Positions 1 through 6,649 of a stretch of DNA of 12,101 bases are shown piece by piece; the stretch's first letter is position 1, and every line of letters begins with the position of its first letter. The stretch lies in contig JAHEGL010000006.1 in the NCBI GenBank assembly GCA_024645145.1, positions 1 through 12,101 on the forward strand, in the 5' to 3' direction. The position numbers and the translations under genes were made by a program. The notes beneath the pieces were generated by a model, which was not told the origin of the DNA, ran no database searches, and was given only the letters and a program-made list of their open reading frames with translations. The DNA is from Planktotalea sp. Lineage in GTDB: Bacteria > Pseudomonadota > Alphaproteobacteria > Rhodobacterales > Rhodobacteraceae.

Positions 1-891
1 ACTATAGCCGCGCTCTATCACTTTTCCCCAATCACCGACCTGCCTGCAATGCAGACGTTGGTTCGCAATAAATGCGAGAGCCTGCAGATCAAAGGTACGC
101 TGTTGCTTGCGCGTGAGGGGATCAATGGCACCGTTGCAGGGTCACAGGCGTCCATAGATCAACTATTGAAATTCCTGAAATCGCGTCCCGAATTTTCTGG
201 CTTGGAATGGAAGCTTAGTGAAAGCCCTGATGAACCCTTCAGTAAGCTTAAGGTTCGACTGAAGAAGGAAATCGTAACAATGGGTCAACCCGATGTTGAT
301 CCGCGGGGGGCGGTCGGCCAGTACGTTGAAGCCGAGGACTGGAACGATTTCATTAACGCCGATGATGTTGTCGTAATAGATACGCGCAATGATTACGAAG
401 TGGCGATTGGCACGTTCGAAGGAGCTGTTGATCCCAAAACCAAGAGCTTTCGAGAATTTCCTGCGTGGTGGGAGCAAAACAAAAAACGCTTCGAGAACCA
501 GCGCATCGCTATGTTTTGTACGGGCGGCATTCGATGTGAAAAATCGACCAGCTATCTAAAAAGCCAGGGTGTTGAGGACGTTTTCCACTTGAAGGGCGGC
601 ATCTTGAAGTACCTTGAAAACGTGCCGCAAGAAGAGTCGACCTGGAACGGCGAATGCTTCGTTTTTGACGGCCGTGTTTCTGTTGGGCACGGATTGGAAG
701 TTGGACCGCATCAGATGTGTTTCGGATGTCGACGTCCGATTATGCCAGAAGACGTCAAGCGGGATGGCTTCGAGCTTGGGGTGTCCTGTCATCAGTGCTT
801 TGACGAGACCACTGAGCAGGATAAAGCGCGCTTTCGCGAGCGCCAAAAGCAAATCGATCTGACAAAAAAGCGGACTTCGCAGTCAAGCTGA
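1..891 (+). CDS. trhO: tRNA uridine(34) hydroxylase TrhO (rhodanese family), 5' end outside window
   Basis: TrhO (formerly YceA/UPF0176) makes 5-hydroxyuridine at position 34 of certain tRNAs in the cytoplasm, using oxygen. The reading frame is open from base 1 and the protein reads IAALYHFSPITDLPAM before the first ATG at 49. That stretch is typical of the TrhO N-terminus, so the gene starts just upstream of the window and 49 is not the start. In visible numbering (296 residues) there is an N-terminal ferredoxin-like part with LLAREGINGTVAG, then a rhodanese domain with the active-site loop CTGGIRC (Cys173 and Cys179), then a C-terminal cysteine cluster (CFGC followed later by CHQC) that resembles a metal-binding site. 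The gene ends with TGA at 889-891. No clear intrinsic terminator follows. This is a housekeeping gene unrelated to the catabolic locus downstream. The family call is very secure. Confidence 0.95.
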   Translation, partial: TIAALYHFSPITDLPAMQTLVRNKCESLQIKGTLLLAREGINGTVAGSQASIDQLLKFLKSRPEFSGLEWKLSESPDEPFSKLKVRLKKEIVTMGQPDVDPRGAVGQYVEAEDWNDFINADDVVVIDTRNDYEVAIGTFEGAVDPKTKSFREFPAWWEQNKKRFENQRIAMFCTGGIRCEKSTSYLKSQGVEDVFHLKGGILKYLENVPQEESTWNGECFVFDGRVSVGHGLEVGPHQMCFGCRRPIMPEDVKRDGFELGVSCHQCFDETTEQDKARFRERQKQIDLTKKRTSQSS

Positions 892-1235
892 GAAAAAGAA
901 CGCGATACGTTAAGGTCTTTTGTTTCGTGAAAGCTTAATGTTTGCAGGTGCCGTGCAGACACTTGTCTGATGATTTGTATATCGACTTTAGCCAAGCGCT
1001 CGACGTAGCTATCGCCGGATATTTCTGTCGTGTTTCGAATCCGGGTCGTTAGGGGATCAACGAGGCTCCATTGCTTCACCTTCGGGGAAATCATCGTCGA
1101 TTCTGAAAAAACCGCGTCATTTCTGGAAAAAACCGCGCTTTTTCGAAAAACGGCGCGTGTTGAGGTCGGGTGTTAGCGAGAAGAGGTCATCACTTTTCAA
1201 AACAACACATGACCCAACGCAACAGGATGATGACC
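892..1235. other. Intergenic stretch without a supportable gene
   Basis: This gap of about 340 bases lies between trhO and the hypothetical gene. Open frames here, for example on the minus strand at 792-1094, overlap trhO, have no family features and no convincing ribosome site, so I do not call them. I see no tRNA-like cloverleaf and no strong hairpin followed by a T-run. The left part (892-1080) shows nothing I can name. The right part (about 1081-1160) holds the A-tract repeat array listed separately, which probably belongs to the control region of the next gene. Confidence 0.6.
1101..1157. repeat. Three degenerate 20-21 bp tandem units with phased A-tracts
   Basis: Three consecutive units read TTCTGAAAAAACCGCG (1101-1116), TTCTGGAAAAAACCGCG (1121-1137) and TTTCGAAAAACGGCGCG (1141-1157). 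Each joins a TTC start, an A5-A6 tract and a CGCG end. A fainter fourth unit beginning TTCGGGGAAA sits at 1081. The A-tracts are centred near 1108, 1129 and 1148, roughly two helical turns apart, an arrangement that can bend DNA or place protein sites on one face of the helix. The array ends about 80 bases before the proposed start of the hypothetical gene. Its function is inferred, not shown. Confidence 0.55.
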
Positions 1236-1841
1236 ATGACAAAAATTACACACACAGCCGCCCGCCTTCAGCTTGCAAAACAGCGTCAGATGACCTCCTT
1301 GATTGATCAAGAGATTTTATCCCACAGCACGGAGATGGTTTTCACCAAAGCAGATTGGGTGCTGCTATATTTTGATCGTGGAAACAAAGTAACTTCTGAT
1401 GATGGTCAGATGGCGGCTTACCGCGCAGTGACGCTTAAAAGTGAGTTGCTTTGGATGGTCTTCACGCCGACGAAAAAGTGCGGCTATCATGCGTCTTGCA
1501 GTGATCCTTTTGAAGCGATGGAGCGCGCAAAAGCGAGCTGGGCAGAGCGTCGTACAGTTCGTCAGGAGTGGGATCTTGTTAAAAGCACAGCGCGTGATCT
1601 GCTTACAGCACGTCAGCGGTTTGATGTACGTATCGAGGATCTTGTCGCTTCGCCGTTATGCTCGCTCGGGATTGAAGGTTTTCGTTCGGCGATTGGCATG
1701 CAGCGTGTAACCCGTATCCCTGGCTGGCTTGCAGCGCTGTTGATGAAGGTAGAGCCGCAAATGGGCTTCGTTATTCACGCAGCGATGAAGCGCCACGCCG
1801 CAACGCACGCCTCAACACAGGGTGCAGAAGTGCCTGCTTAA
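1236..1841 (+). CDS. Hypothetical protein, about 201 residues, function unknown
   Basis: I do not recognise a named family. The frame is open from a GTG at 1170, with further ATGs at 1209, 1227, 1230 and 1236. I chose 1236 because AGGA at 1224-1227 lies 8 bases upstream of it, and because the earlier residues are low-complexity and basic. The protein begins MTKITHTAARLQLAKQRQM. It is soluble in character, with no signal peptide or clear membrane segment. The middle contains KKCGYHASCSDPFEA, with two cysteines and a histidine close together, followed by a helical, charged segment (AMERAKASWAERR). The C-terminal part contains IPGWLAALLMKVEPQMGF and ends in a short Ala/His/Thr-rich tail. The consistent protein-like composition argues for a real gene. 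It is preceded by the A-tract array and followed by 79 bases and then the broken AraC gene. The start is uncertain; 1209 is the main alternative. Confidence 0.65.
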   Translation: MTKITHTAARLQLAKQRQMTSLIDQEILSHSTEMVFTKADWVLLYFDRGNKVTSDDGQMAAYRAVTLKSELLWMVFTPTKKCGYHASCSDPFEAMERAKASWAERRTVRQEWDLVKSTARDLLTARQRFDVRIEDLVASPLCSLGIEGFRSAIGMQRVTRIPGWLAALLMKVEPQMGFVIHAAMKRHAATHASTQGAEVPA

Positions 1842-1920
1842 GGGCTGTGTCAGAAACGCCATAAATCTAGACAAACACGCGTTTTTGGGCATCATGTAGG
1901 TATGTAGCCTGGGGGCGCGT

Positions 1921-2958
1921 TTGGATTTAGACATACTTGATTTTGCGGTTCGTGGATCAGTCCTTGGAACGATTTTGATATTGACTGTTCTCATCTGGCT
2001 CAGTCGCATCGCGCGTGAAGCGCAGTTTGCATGGACTCTCCTCGCGATTGCATCAACAGCAAAACGCTAGAGCCACCTAGTTGAAAGTGCTGGGGTATCG
2101 GCTGATGTCGTTTGGGTGCTGAAAATTATAGGAACGCTTGGTGCTTTGGGCATCACTTGATTTGCGCTCACGATTTTTCTTGATGAAAAGCGATATAGAT
2201 AGCTTTGGCTCGGGTCCGCTGTGCTGATCAATGTGGCCTTTTTGTCAGTACCATTATGGCCTCAGATTACTCCGTTTTTGAGCGCTTATGCGGCCCTTCA
2301 CTTTTTGGCTTTGCTGACGCTTATTTTGTATTCTGCACGGGGCGACCTACAAGACGCTCGCCGTCGTTTGCGACCTTTGATGTCAGCATTCCTGCTCGTT
2401 TACTCAATGGTGCAAGCCATCACATCGACACCTTTGAAAGGGTTTCAGTCGACCAATATTGCGCTGGCACAATCCACGGTGTTTTGGTTTTTCCTAACCA
2501 CTTTTGCGATTTGGGCGCTCAAAGCGAACTTGAGCAATTGGCCGGGGGAAACCGTGCCGGACGCTGCTGGCAAACCAACGCCACAAGAACGTTCGACGGA
2601 GCAAACAGCGCTGGTCCGCCGCATTCTTGAAGCGATGGACGAAGGTGTTTGGCAGGTCGAGGGATTAACTGTCGGTAGCCTTGCCCAAAAGGTCGGCGCG
2701 CCTGAGCATCAAGTGCGCAAAGCGATCAATCGTGGCTTGGGGCACCGCAATTTTGCGAGTTTCATTAACCGTGCGCGCATTGATGCGGCGATCAAGCGCT
2801 TGCAAGCGCCGGAAGCGTCCGAAGAAACAATCCTTCAGATTGCGTTTGACGTTGGGTCTAGCTCCCTTGGGCCTTTCAACCGAGCGTTTCGCGAAACGAC
2901 GGGGCAATCGCCCACTGATTTTCGCAAGCAGGCATTGGCACAAATGCAAGGAGCTTAG
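1921..2958 (+). pseudogene. AraC-family regulator with hydrophobic N-terminal half, interrupted by three in-frame stops
   Basis: One frame carries a recognisable protein across the whole region but contains TAG at 2068-2070, TGA at 2158-2160 and TAG at 2200-2202, with no frameshift. Upstream of and between the stops the frame reads LDLDILDFAVRGSVLG, WLSRIAREAQFAWTLLAIAS and FALTIFLDEKRYR. This continues naturally into the open 245-codon part from GTG 2221, which has hydrophobic segments, then GDLQDARRRLRP, then a C-terminal AraC HTH domain (about 2660-2940: LTVGSLAQKVGAPEHQVRKA, later ILQIAFDVGSSSLGPFNRAF and TGQSPTDFRK). The intact form would be about 345 residues, a known layout for AraC regulators with an integral-membrane-like sensor. 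The start may be TTG at 1921, after a G-rich stretch at 1911-1915. Each stop is one transition away from Trp or Gln. A shortened protein from 2221 remains possible, though the ribosome site there is weak. The gene converges on the SDR with a 4-base overlap and may once have regulated the neighbouring locus. Confidence 0.65.
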
Positions 2959-3722
2959 GTCAGTTCCAAAGCGTCGGACATCGCCATCGCGCTCATGCCG
3001 CCATCAATGACGATATCTTGCCCTTTGATCCACGCGCTTTCGGGTGAGGCTAGGAAGATGATCACGTCAGCTGCTTCGTCGGGCAGACCTGCGCGACCAG
3101 CGCGTGCGATATTCTTGGCAACTATTTCGCCAAATGCGGTGATGAAATCATCCAATATTCCTGTGCTGACAGCAGCAGGGCTAGCGGAATTCATGCGCAA
3201 ACCACGACGGGTCATTTCTTCTGCGCGTGCCATAGTCATCACGATTACCGCTTCTTTGGACAGATTATAGGCGCGGGTCGCATCCATATTTTGGTCTGCA
3301 ATAAAACCTGCAACATCATCATGGCCAATCGTCTTCAAAGCTTTAACTTGATCAAGGTTATCACGCCAGCCAGCCCCAGCGCGCGAGGCGGTGTTCACGA
3401 TGGTTCCACCGCTCGCAAGTTTGTCGAGCATGCCATCCAGAAAAGCACAAAGCCCAAGATAATTCACCTTAAGTACCAATTCAGCGAGCCCTTCGCGTGG
3501 GGGCAGTCCAGCATTGTTTATCAGCGCATCGAACGGACCCTCGGCTGCGTCTAGCGCTTGGGCAATAGACACAGGGTCGCTCAGGTCGGTCTTGACCCAG
3601 TGATCCGCATTTGGCCCAGGATCACCGATATCAAACGCCGTCACATGATGGCCCGCGGCTTTAAGCTTTGCGGCGACCGCTGCGCCAATTCCAGTGGCGC
3701 CGCCAGTGAGTGCTACACGCAT
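2955..3722 (-). CDS. SDR-family oxidoreductase, 3-alpha-hydroxysteroid dehydrogenase-like
   Basis: This is a classical short-chain dehydrogenase of 255 residues, which interconverts an alcohol and a ketone with a nicotinamide cofactor in the cytoplasm. Seen in the sequence: cofactor loop TGGATGIG (6-13), Asp31 at the end of strand beta-2 (favours NAD(H)), NNAG (69-72), catalytic Ser113 in NTASRAG, and YNLSK (Tyr152, Lys156). The C-terminal part reads FLASPESAWIKGQDIVIDGG. The 38-residue gap between Ser113 and Tyr152 is longer than in most SDRs and matches the insertion of the Comamonas 3-alpha-hydroxysteroid dehydrogenase group. The ATG at 3722 is supported by GGGAGA on the minus strand (complement of 3729-3734), 6 bases upstream. 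The gene is divergent from the GMC gene across 109 bases, so co-regulation is likely. Its stop overlaps that of the AraC pseudogene. The substrate is unknown; steroid specificity should not be assumed. Confidence 0.9.
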   Translation of the reverse strand: MRVALTGGATGIGAAVAAKLKAAGHHVTAFDIGDPGPNADHWVKTDLSDPVSIAQALDAAEGPFDALINNAGLPPREGLAELVLKVNYLGLCAFLDGMLDKLASGGTIVNTASRAGAGWRDNLDQVKALKTIGHDDVAGFIADQNMDATRAYNLSKEAVIVMTMARAEEMTRRGLRMNSASPAAVSTGILDDFITAFGEIVAKNIARAGRAGLPDEAADVIIFLASPESAWIKGQDIVIDGGMSAMAMSDALELT

Positions 3723-3732
3723 AAATGATCTC

Positions 3733-3749
3733 CCAAAAAGCTGTTTTGG
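3733..3749. promoter_or_regulatory. Imperfect palindrome, candidate operator in SDR/GMC divergent region
   Basis: The sequence CCAAAAAGCTGTTTTGG has perfect 6-base arms (CCAAAA and TTTTGG) around a 5-base centre. It lies directly upstream of the SDR ribosome binding site and within the 109-base region between two divergent genes, where a shared regulator would be expected to bind. The palindrome is directly visible; the operator role is inferred. Confidence 0.4.
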
Positions 3750-3760
3750 AAAAGCGTAAG

Positions 3761-3791
3761 GGATATTGCGCGGGGAGAGAAGAGAATATCC
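3761..3791. promoter_or_regulatory. Spaced inverted repeat GGATATT/AATATCC, candidate regulatory site
   Basis: Exact 7-base arms GGATATT (3761-3767) and AATATCC (3785-3791) are separated by 17 bases, giving 24 bases between arm centres, a little over two helical turns. It lies upstream of the GMC start at 3832. It could be a dimer binding site or could contain promoter elements. I cannot place -35 and -10 boxes with confidence. Confidence 0.3.
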
Positions 3792-3831
3792 TAAGCTTGA
3801 TCCAGCGCATGTGTCAGTGCAACGTCAAAGT

Positions 3832-5430
3832 ATGAAAACAGAGTTTGATTACATTATCGTTGGAGGAGGTGCCGCCGGATGTGTTGTGGGGGCAGAGTTA
3901 GCGGCGCGCAGTGATGCGTCTGTCGCGTTGATTGAGCGGGGTCGAAAAGATGTGAATCCATGGGTTCACATCCCCGCGACATTTTTCAAAGCACTTCAAT
4001 CGCAAGACGCGGAAGTGGTTGTCTCTGAACCCGATCCAACTTTGGATGATTTGCCCTTTCCAGTCCCGCAAGGGCGCGTGTTGGGTGGCGGTAGTTCTGT
4101 GAATGGTATGATCTACATGCGCGGCCAAGCGCGTGACTATGATGATTGGGAGCAAGAACACGGATGCAAAGGGTGGTCCTACAAAGACGTCTTACCTGTC
4201 TTTAAGCGGCAAGAAGCGAATACAGCATTCAAGAACGATTTTCACGGCACAGAGGGGCGCTTGGTTGTCGCAACACCAACGCCGCAACACCCGATCTCTG
4301 CAAAATTGATCGACGCGACTGTTGCTTGCGGCGTTGCGCAATCTGATGATTTCAATGGGGCACAGCAAAACGGGGTAGGGTGGTATCAAGTGACCGCGCA
4401 TCAGGGCCAACGACAGTCTGCTGCGCAATGTTTTTTGAAACCAGAACTGGAGCGTGAAAACCTGACTGTGCTGACAGACATGTCGGTTGAGCGCATTCAG
4501 ATTGAAGGTCGTCGTGCGACTGGGATCAAGGCGCGCGATCGGGATGGTGCGCGTGTCACACTTAAAGCGACGCGAGAGATCATTTTAAGTGCAGGAAGTT
4601 TTCAAAGTCCAAAACTACTTATGCTTTCGGGAATTGGCCCTGCCGATATCCTAACGCGTTTTGGCATTGACGTGATCCATGATGCGCCCGAAGTCGGTGC
4701 GAATTTCCAAGACCATGTCGGTACGCCTGTGACCCGTCGCTTGAATGGCAAGCTTGGTCTGTACGGCGCGGATAAAGGGCTTCGCGCGCTGTGGCATGGG
4801 GCGCAGTTCATGATGGGTAAACGTGGCTTACTTGGCTCTAACCTGCTGCAAGCTGGGGCTTGTGTTGATACCTCAGGATCAGGGCGCGCTGATGTTCAGT
4901 TTAATTTTGCGCCTTTTGCACCTGGGCCACCGGGCACACCACCGCTTGAGTATCACGCCGCGCAAGTACACCCGATGACGATGCGCCCTAGATCACGCGG
5001 TCGTTTGACTTTGGCATCCTCTGATCCGCAAGATGATCTGCGCTTTGAAGCACGTATGCTGCAGGATCCGAGTGATCTTGATACGCTCAGGCGCGGCATC
5101 CGGCTGGCGCGCGAAATCTTTGATCAAGCTGATTTGCATGATGTCATAGGCGAGGAAGTCTGGCCCGGTCCATCTATTGATACGCGCGTCGGTTCCAACT
5201 CGCTTGATGATGCAATTCGCAAACATGCGCGCACTATTTTTCACCCAGCGGGGACGTGTCGCATGGGGGATAGTCCAAGTGCCGTTGTTGACCCTGAATT
5301 GAGAGTGAATGGAATTGATAACCTGCGAATTGCGGACTGTTCCGTCATGCCCGCGTTGGTGTCGGGCAATACAAATGCACCGACAATGATGATTGCAGGA
5401 CGCGCCGCTGACTTCGTTCTAGGGTTGTAA
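3832..5430 (+). CDS. GMC family FAD-dependent oxidoreductase (choline/alcohol dehydrogenase-like)
   Basis: GMC flavoenzymes oxidise alcohols to aldehydes or further, with FAD. The 532-residue protein has the N-terminal FAD loop GGGAAG (11-16) with Glu35 in LIERG for the ribose, the first GMC signature around 81-105 (GRVLGGGSSVNGM, then RDYDDW), and the second at 254-269 (AGSFQSPKLLMLSGIG). At the C-terminus it has FHPAGTCRMG with His471 and SGNTNAP with Asn515. This His-Asn pair, 44 residues apart, matches the catalytic pair of choline oxidase-type members. No signal peptide is present, so the enzyme is cytoplasmic. I chose ATG 3832 because the FAD motif follows in the usual position; the frame extends upstream to a TTG at 3766, but those residues are not family-like. 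The ribosome site before 3832 is weak. The gene is divergent from the SDR and followed after 94 bases by the TRAP binding protein. Choline is only one of many possible substrates. Confidence 0.92.
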   Translation: MKTEFDYIIVGGGAAGCVVGAELAARSDASVALIERGRKDVNPWVHIPATFFKALQSQDAEVVVSEPDPTLDDLPFPVPQGRVLGGGSSVNGMIYMRGQARDYDDWEQEHGCKGWSYKDVLPVFKRQEANTAFKNDFHGTEGRLVVATPTPQHPISAKLIDATVACGVAQSDDFNGAQQNGVGWYQVTAHQGQRQSAAQCFLKPELERENLTVLTDMSVERIQIEGRRATGIKARDRDGARVTLKATREIILSAGSFQSPKLLMLSGIGPADILTRFGIDVIHDAPEVGANFQDHVGTPVTRRLNGKLGLYGADKGLRALWHGAQFMMGKRGLLGSNLLQAGACVDTSGSGRADVQFNFAPFAPGPPGTPPLEYHAAQVHPMTMRPRSRGRLTLASSDPQDDLRFEARMLQDPSDLDTLRRGIRLAREIFDQADLHDVIGEEVWPGPSIDTRVGSNSLDDAIRKHARTIFHPAGTCRMGDSPSAVVDPELRVNGIDNLRIADCSVMPALVSGNTNAPTMMIAGRAADFVLGL

Positions 5431-5513
5431 ATTCACTTATCCGTTTAAAATACAGCAAATGTTCCTTGCTATGTTAAATGAAGTAGTGAAAGTTGAGTTG
5501 GATAACAGTTTTT

Positions 5514-5520
5514 GGGAGGA
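5514..5520 (+). promoter_or_regulatory. Strong ribosome binding site that fixes the TAXI protein start
   Basis: GGGAGGA lies 4 bases before ATG 5525. It decides against the in-frame ATGs at 5459 and 5471 further upstream, and the signal peptide begins exactly at 5525. Confidence 0.8.
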
Positions 5521-5524
5521 AACT

Positions 5525-6571
5525 ATGAAATTCACTGCATACGCAGCACTACTGACTGGTGCGATTCTGACAACACCGGCGATGGCGCAGGTCAATTTGA
5601 CGGCTGAAACAGCAAGCCCGGGCGGCTCTGTTCACCTCGCACCAAGTCATTTGGTCGAGATTGCAGGCACACAAGGCATCGCGAACATTCAGCTGGCCGA
5701 TGGTCAGACGTTGACCAACTCGCTACAAAACGTGGCTGAGGGCAAAACAGATATCGCAAGTGCGCCGCATATTCTACCGTTCTTGATGCAGCGTGGCGTA
5801 GGCCCTTACGGTGAATTGGGTAATGAAAAAGGCGCGGAGCTCGCAAGCAATCTGCGCTCTATCTATCCTTATATCTTGGGTAACTTCATGCTGTTTGCAT
5901 ATGATTCCAAAGGCATTGGCGGCTGGGATGATCTGGAGGGCAAGAAAATCTTCAACGGCCCGCCACGTGGGGGCGCATTGACCAACGCACGCGCTATGAT
6001 TCAGATCACTGCAGGTTTGAAAGAGGGCGAAGGCTATGAAGGCATCCAGTCCAACTGGGGTCAAGCCACAACGGTCATCGGTGGCGGTGGTCCTGACGCG
6101 ATTGTTCTGCCTGAGGTGTTCCCAAGTGGGCGGACTTCCACGCTGAGCGCAGCAGGTAAAATGACAGCTTGGTCGCTTCCAATCGACGTCTTTGAATCAG
6201 ATGCGATGCAGAAGTACATCAAAGCACCCGGCAGTGCGCCAATAATTATGCCTGTTTCCGAGGCTGCTGCGGCGCTTGGCGATCAATTCACTATCGTGTC
6301 TGAGGATGACACATTCCGCGGTTTCGCAACTGTCGGCGGTGATATTGTTCACAAGGATATGGACGAAGAGTTGGTTTACAACCTTGTGTCTGCCTATATC
6401 GGCTCGCTTGACGCGCTCAAGGCGAAGGCTCCGTTTGGTAACACTGTTGCCTTTGACAATCCTATGCTTGGCATGTGTGGCGCAAACCCAATGGTGTATC
6501 ACAACGGCGCTGTGCGCGCTTGGGAAGAAGCCGGATACGAGATTGATGATTGCGCAAAAGAAAAGATGTGA
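5525..6571 (+). CDS. TAXI-family TRAP transporter solute-binding protein
   Basis: This is the periplasmic receptor of a TAXI-type TRAP transporter, which captures a small, usually carboxylated or otherwise anionic solute and delivers it to the membrane permease. The 348-residue precursor has a signal peptide MKFTAYAALLTGAILTTPAMA with a likely cut after residue 21, before QVN. The mature protein shows TAXI features: an early residue run rich in Gly/Ser (ETASPGGSVH), LADGQTLTNSLQNVAEGKTD, the middle GGWDDLEGKKIFNGPPRGG, and near the C-terminus PMVYHNGAVRAWEEAG, matching the family's terminal His-Gly-Ala segment. The only cysteines I see in the mature part, Cys318 and Cys343, could form a disulfide. 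The start is fixed by the strong ribosome site at 5514-5520. The next gene is the matching fused permease after a 78-base gap containing a hairpin. The ligand is unknown; context suggests an organic sulfate. Confidence 0.92.
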   Translation: MKFTAYAALLTGAILTTPAMAQVNLTAETASPGGSVHLAPSHLVEIAGTQGIANIQLADGQTLTNSLQNVAEGKTDIASAPHILPFLMQRGVGPYGELGNEKGAELASNLRSIYPYILGNFMLFAYDSKGIGGWDDLEGKKIFNGPPRGGALTNARAMIQITAGLKEGEGYEGIQSNWGQATTVIGGGGPDAIVLPEVFPSGRTSTLSAAGKMTAWSLPIDVFESDAMQKYIKAPGSAPIIMPVSEAAAALGDQFTIVSEDDTFRGFATVGGDIVHKDMDEELVYNLVSAYIGSLDALKAKAPFGNTVAFDNPMLGMCGANPMVYHNGAVRAWEEAGYEIDDCAKEKM

Positions 6572-6596
6572 TCTTACCATCTGAAAGGTAAACGCG

Positions 6597-6620
6597 CGCC
6601 GCCCTTTACTCGGGGCGGCG
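6597..6620 (+). promoter_or_regulatory. GC-rich intercistronic hairpin between binding protein and permease genes
   Basis: CGCCGCCC (6597-6604) pairs perfectly with GGGCGGCG (6613-6620) around an 8-base loop. The following bases TTGCCACG are not a T-run, so this is not a canonical intrinsic terminator. Such hairpins after a binding-protein gene commonly stabilise the upstream mRNA or partly stop transcription, giving more binding protein than permease. The structure is seen; the role is inferred. Confidence 0.6.
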
Positions 6621-6649
6621 TTGCCACGTCCACCCATTGAGGTTGCACC

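Noticed and set aside
792..1094. 100-codon minus-strand frame overlapping the 3' end of trhO and the gap
   Set aside because: It overlaps trhO by about 100 bases, has no recognisable domain and no convincing ribosome site.
1081..1160. CRISPR array
   Set aside because: Units of about 20 bases follow each other with no unique spacers, only three to four copies are present, and there are no cas genes.
2158..2160. In-frame TGA as selenocysteine or programmed readthrough
   Set aside because: Two TAG stops lie in the same frame close by, AraC regulators are not selenoproteins, and no SECIS-like stem is evident; gene decay is simpler.
2205..2630. 141-codon plus-strand frame overlapping the AraC gene
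   Set aside because: It is out of frame with the AraC protein, which has clear homology features in the other frame.
3766..3831. N-terminal extension of the GMC protein from TTG 3766
   Set aside because: The 22 extra residues are charged and not family-like, the G-rich sequence is only about 2 bases from the TTG, and the extension would cross one of the inverted repeats.
6597..6620. Rho-independent terminator ending the receptor transcript
   Set aside because: No T-run follows the stem, and the permease and enzymes downstream need transcription; treated as an intercistronic hairpin instead.
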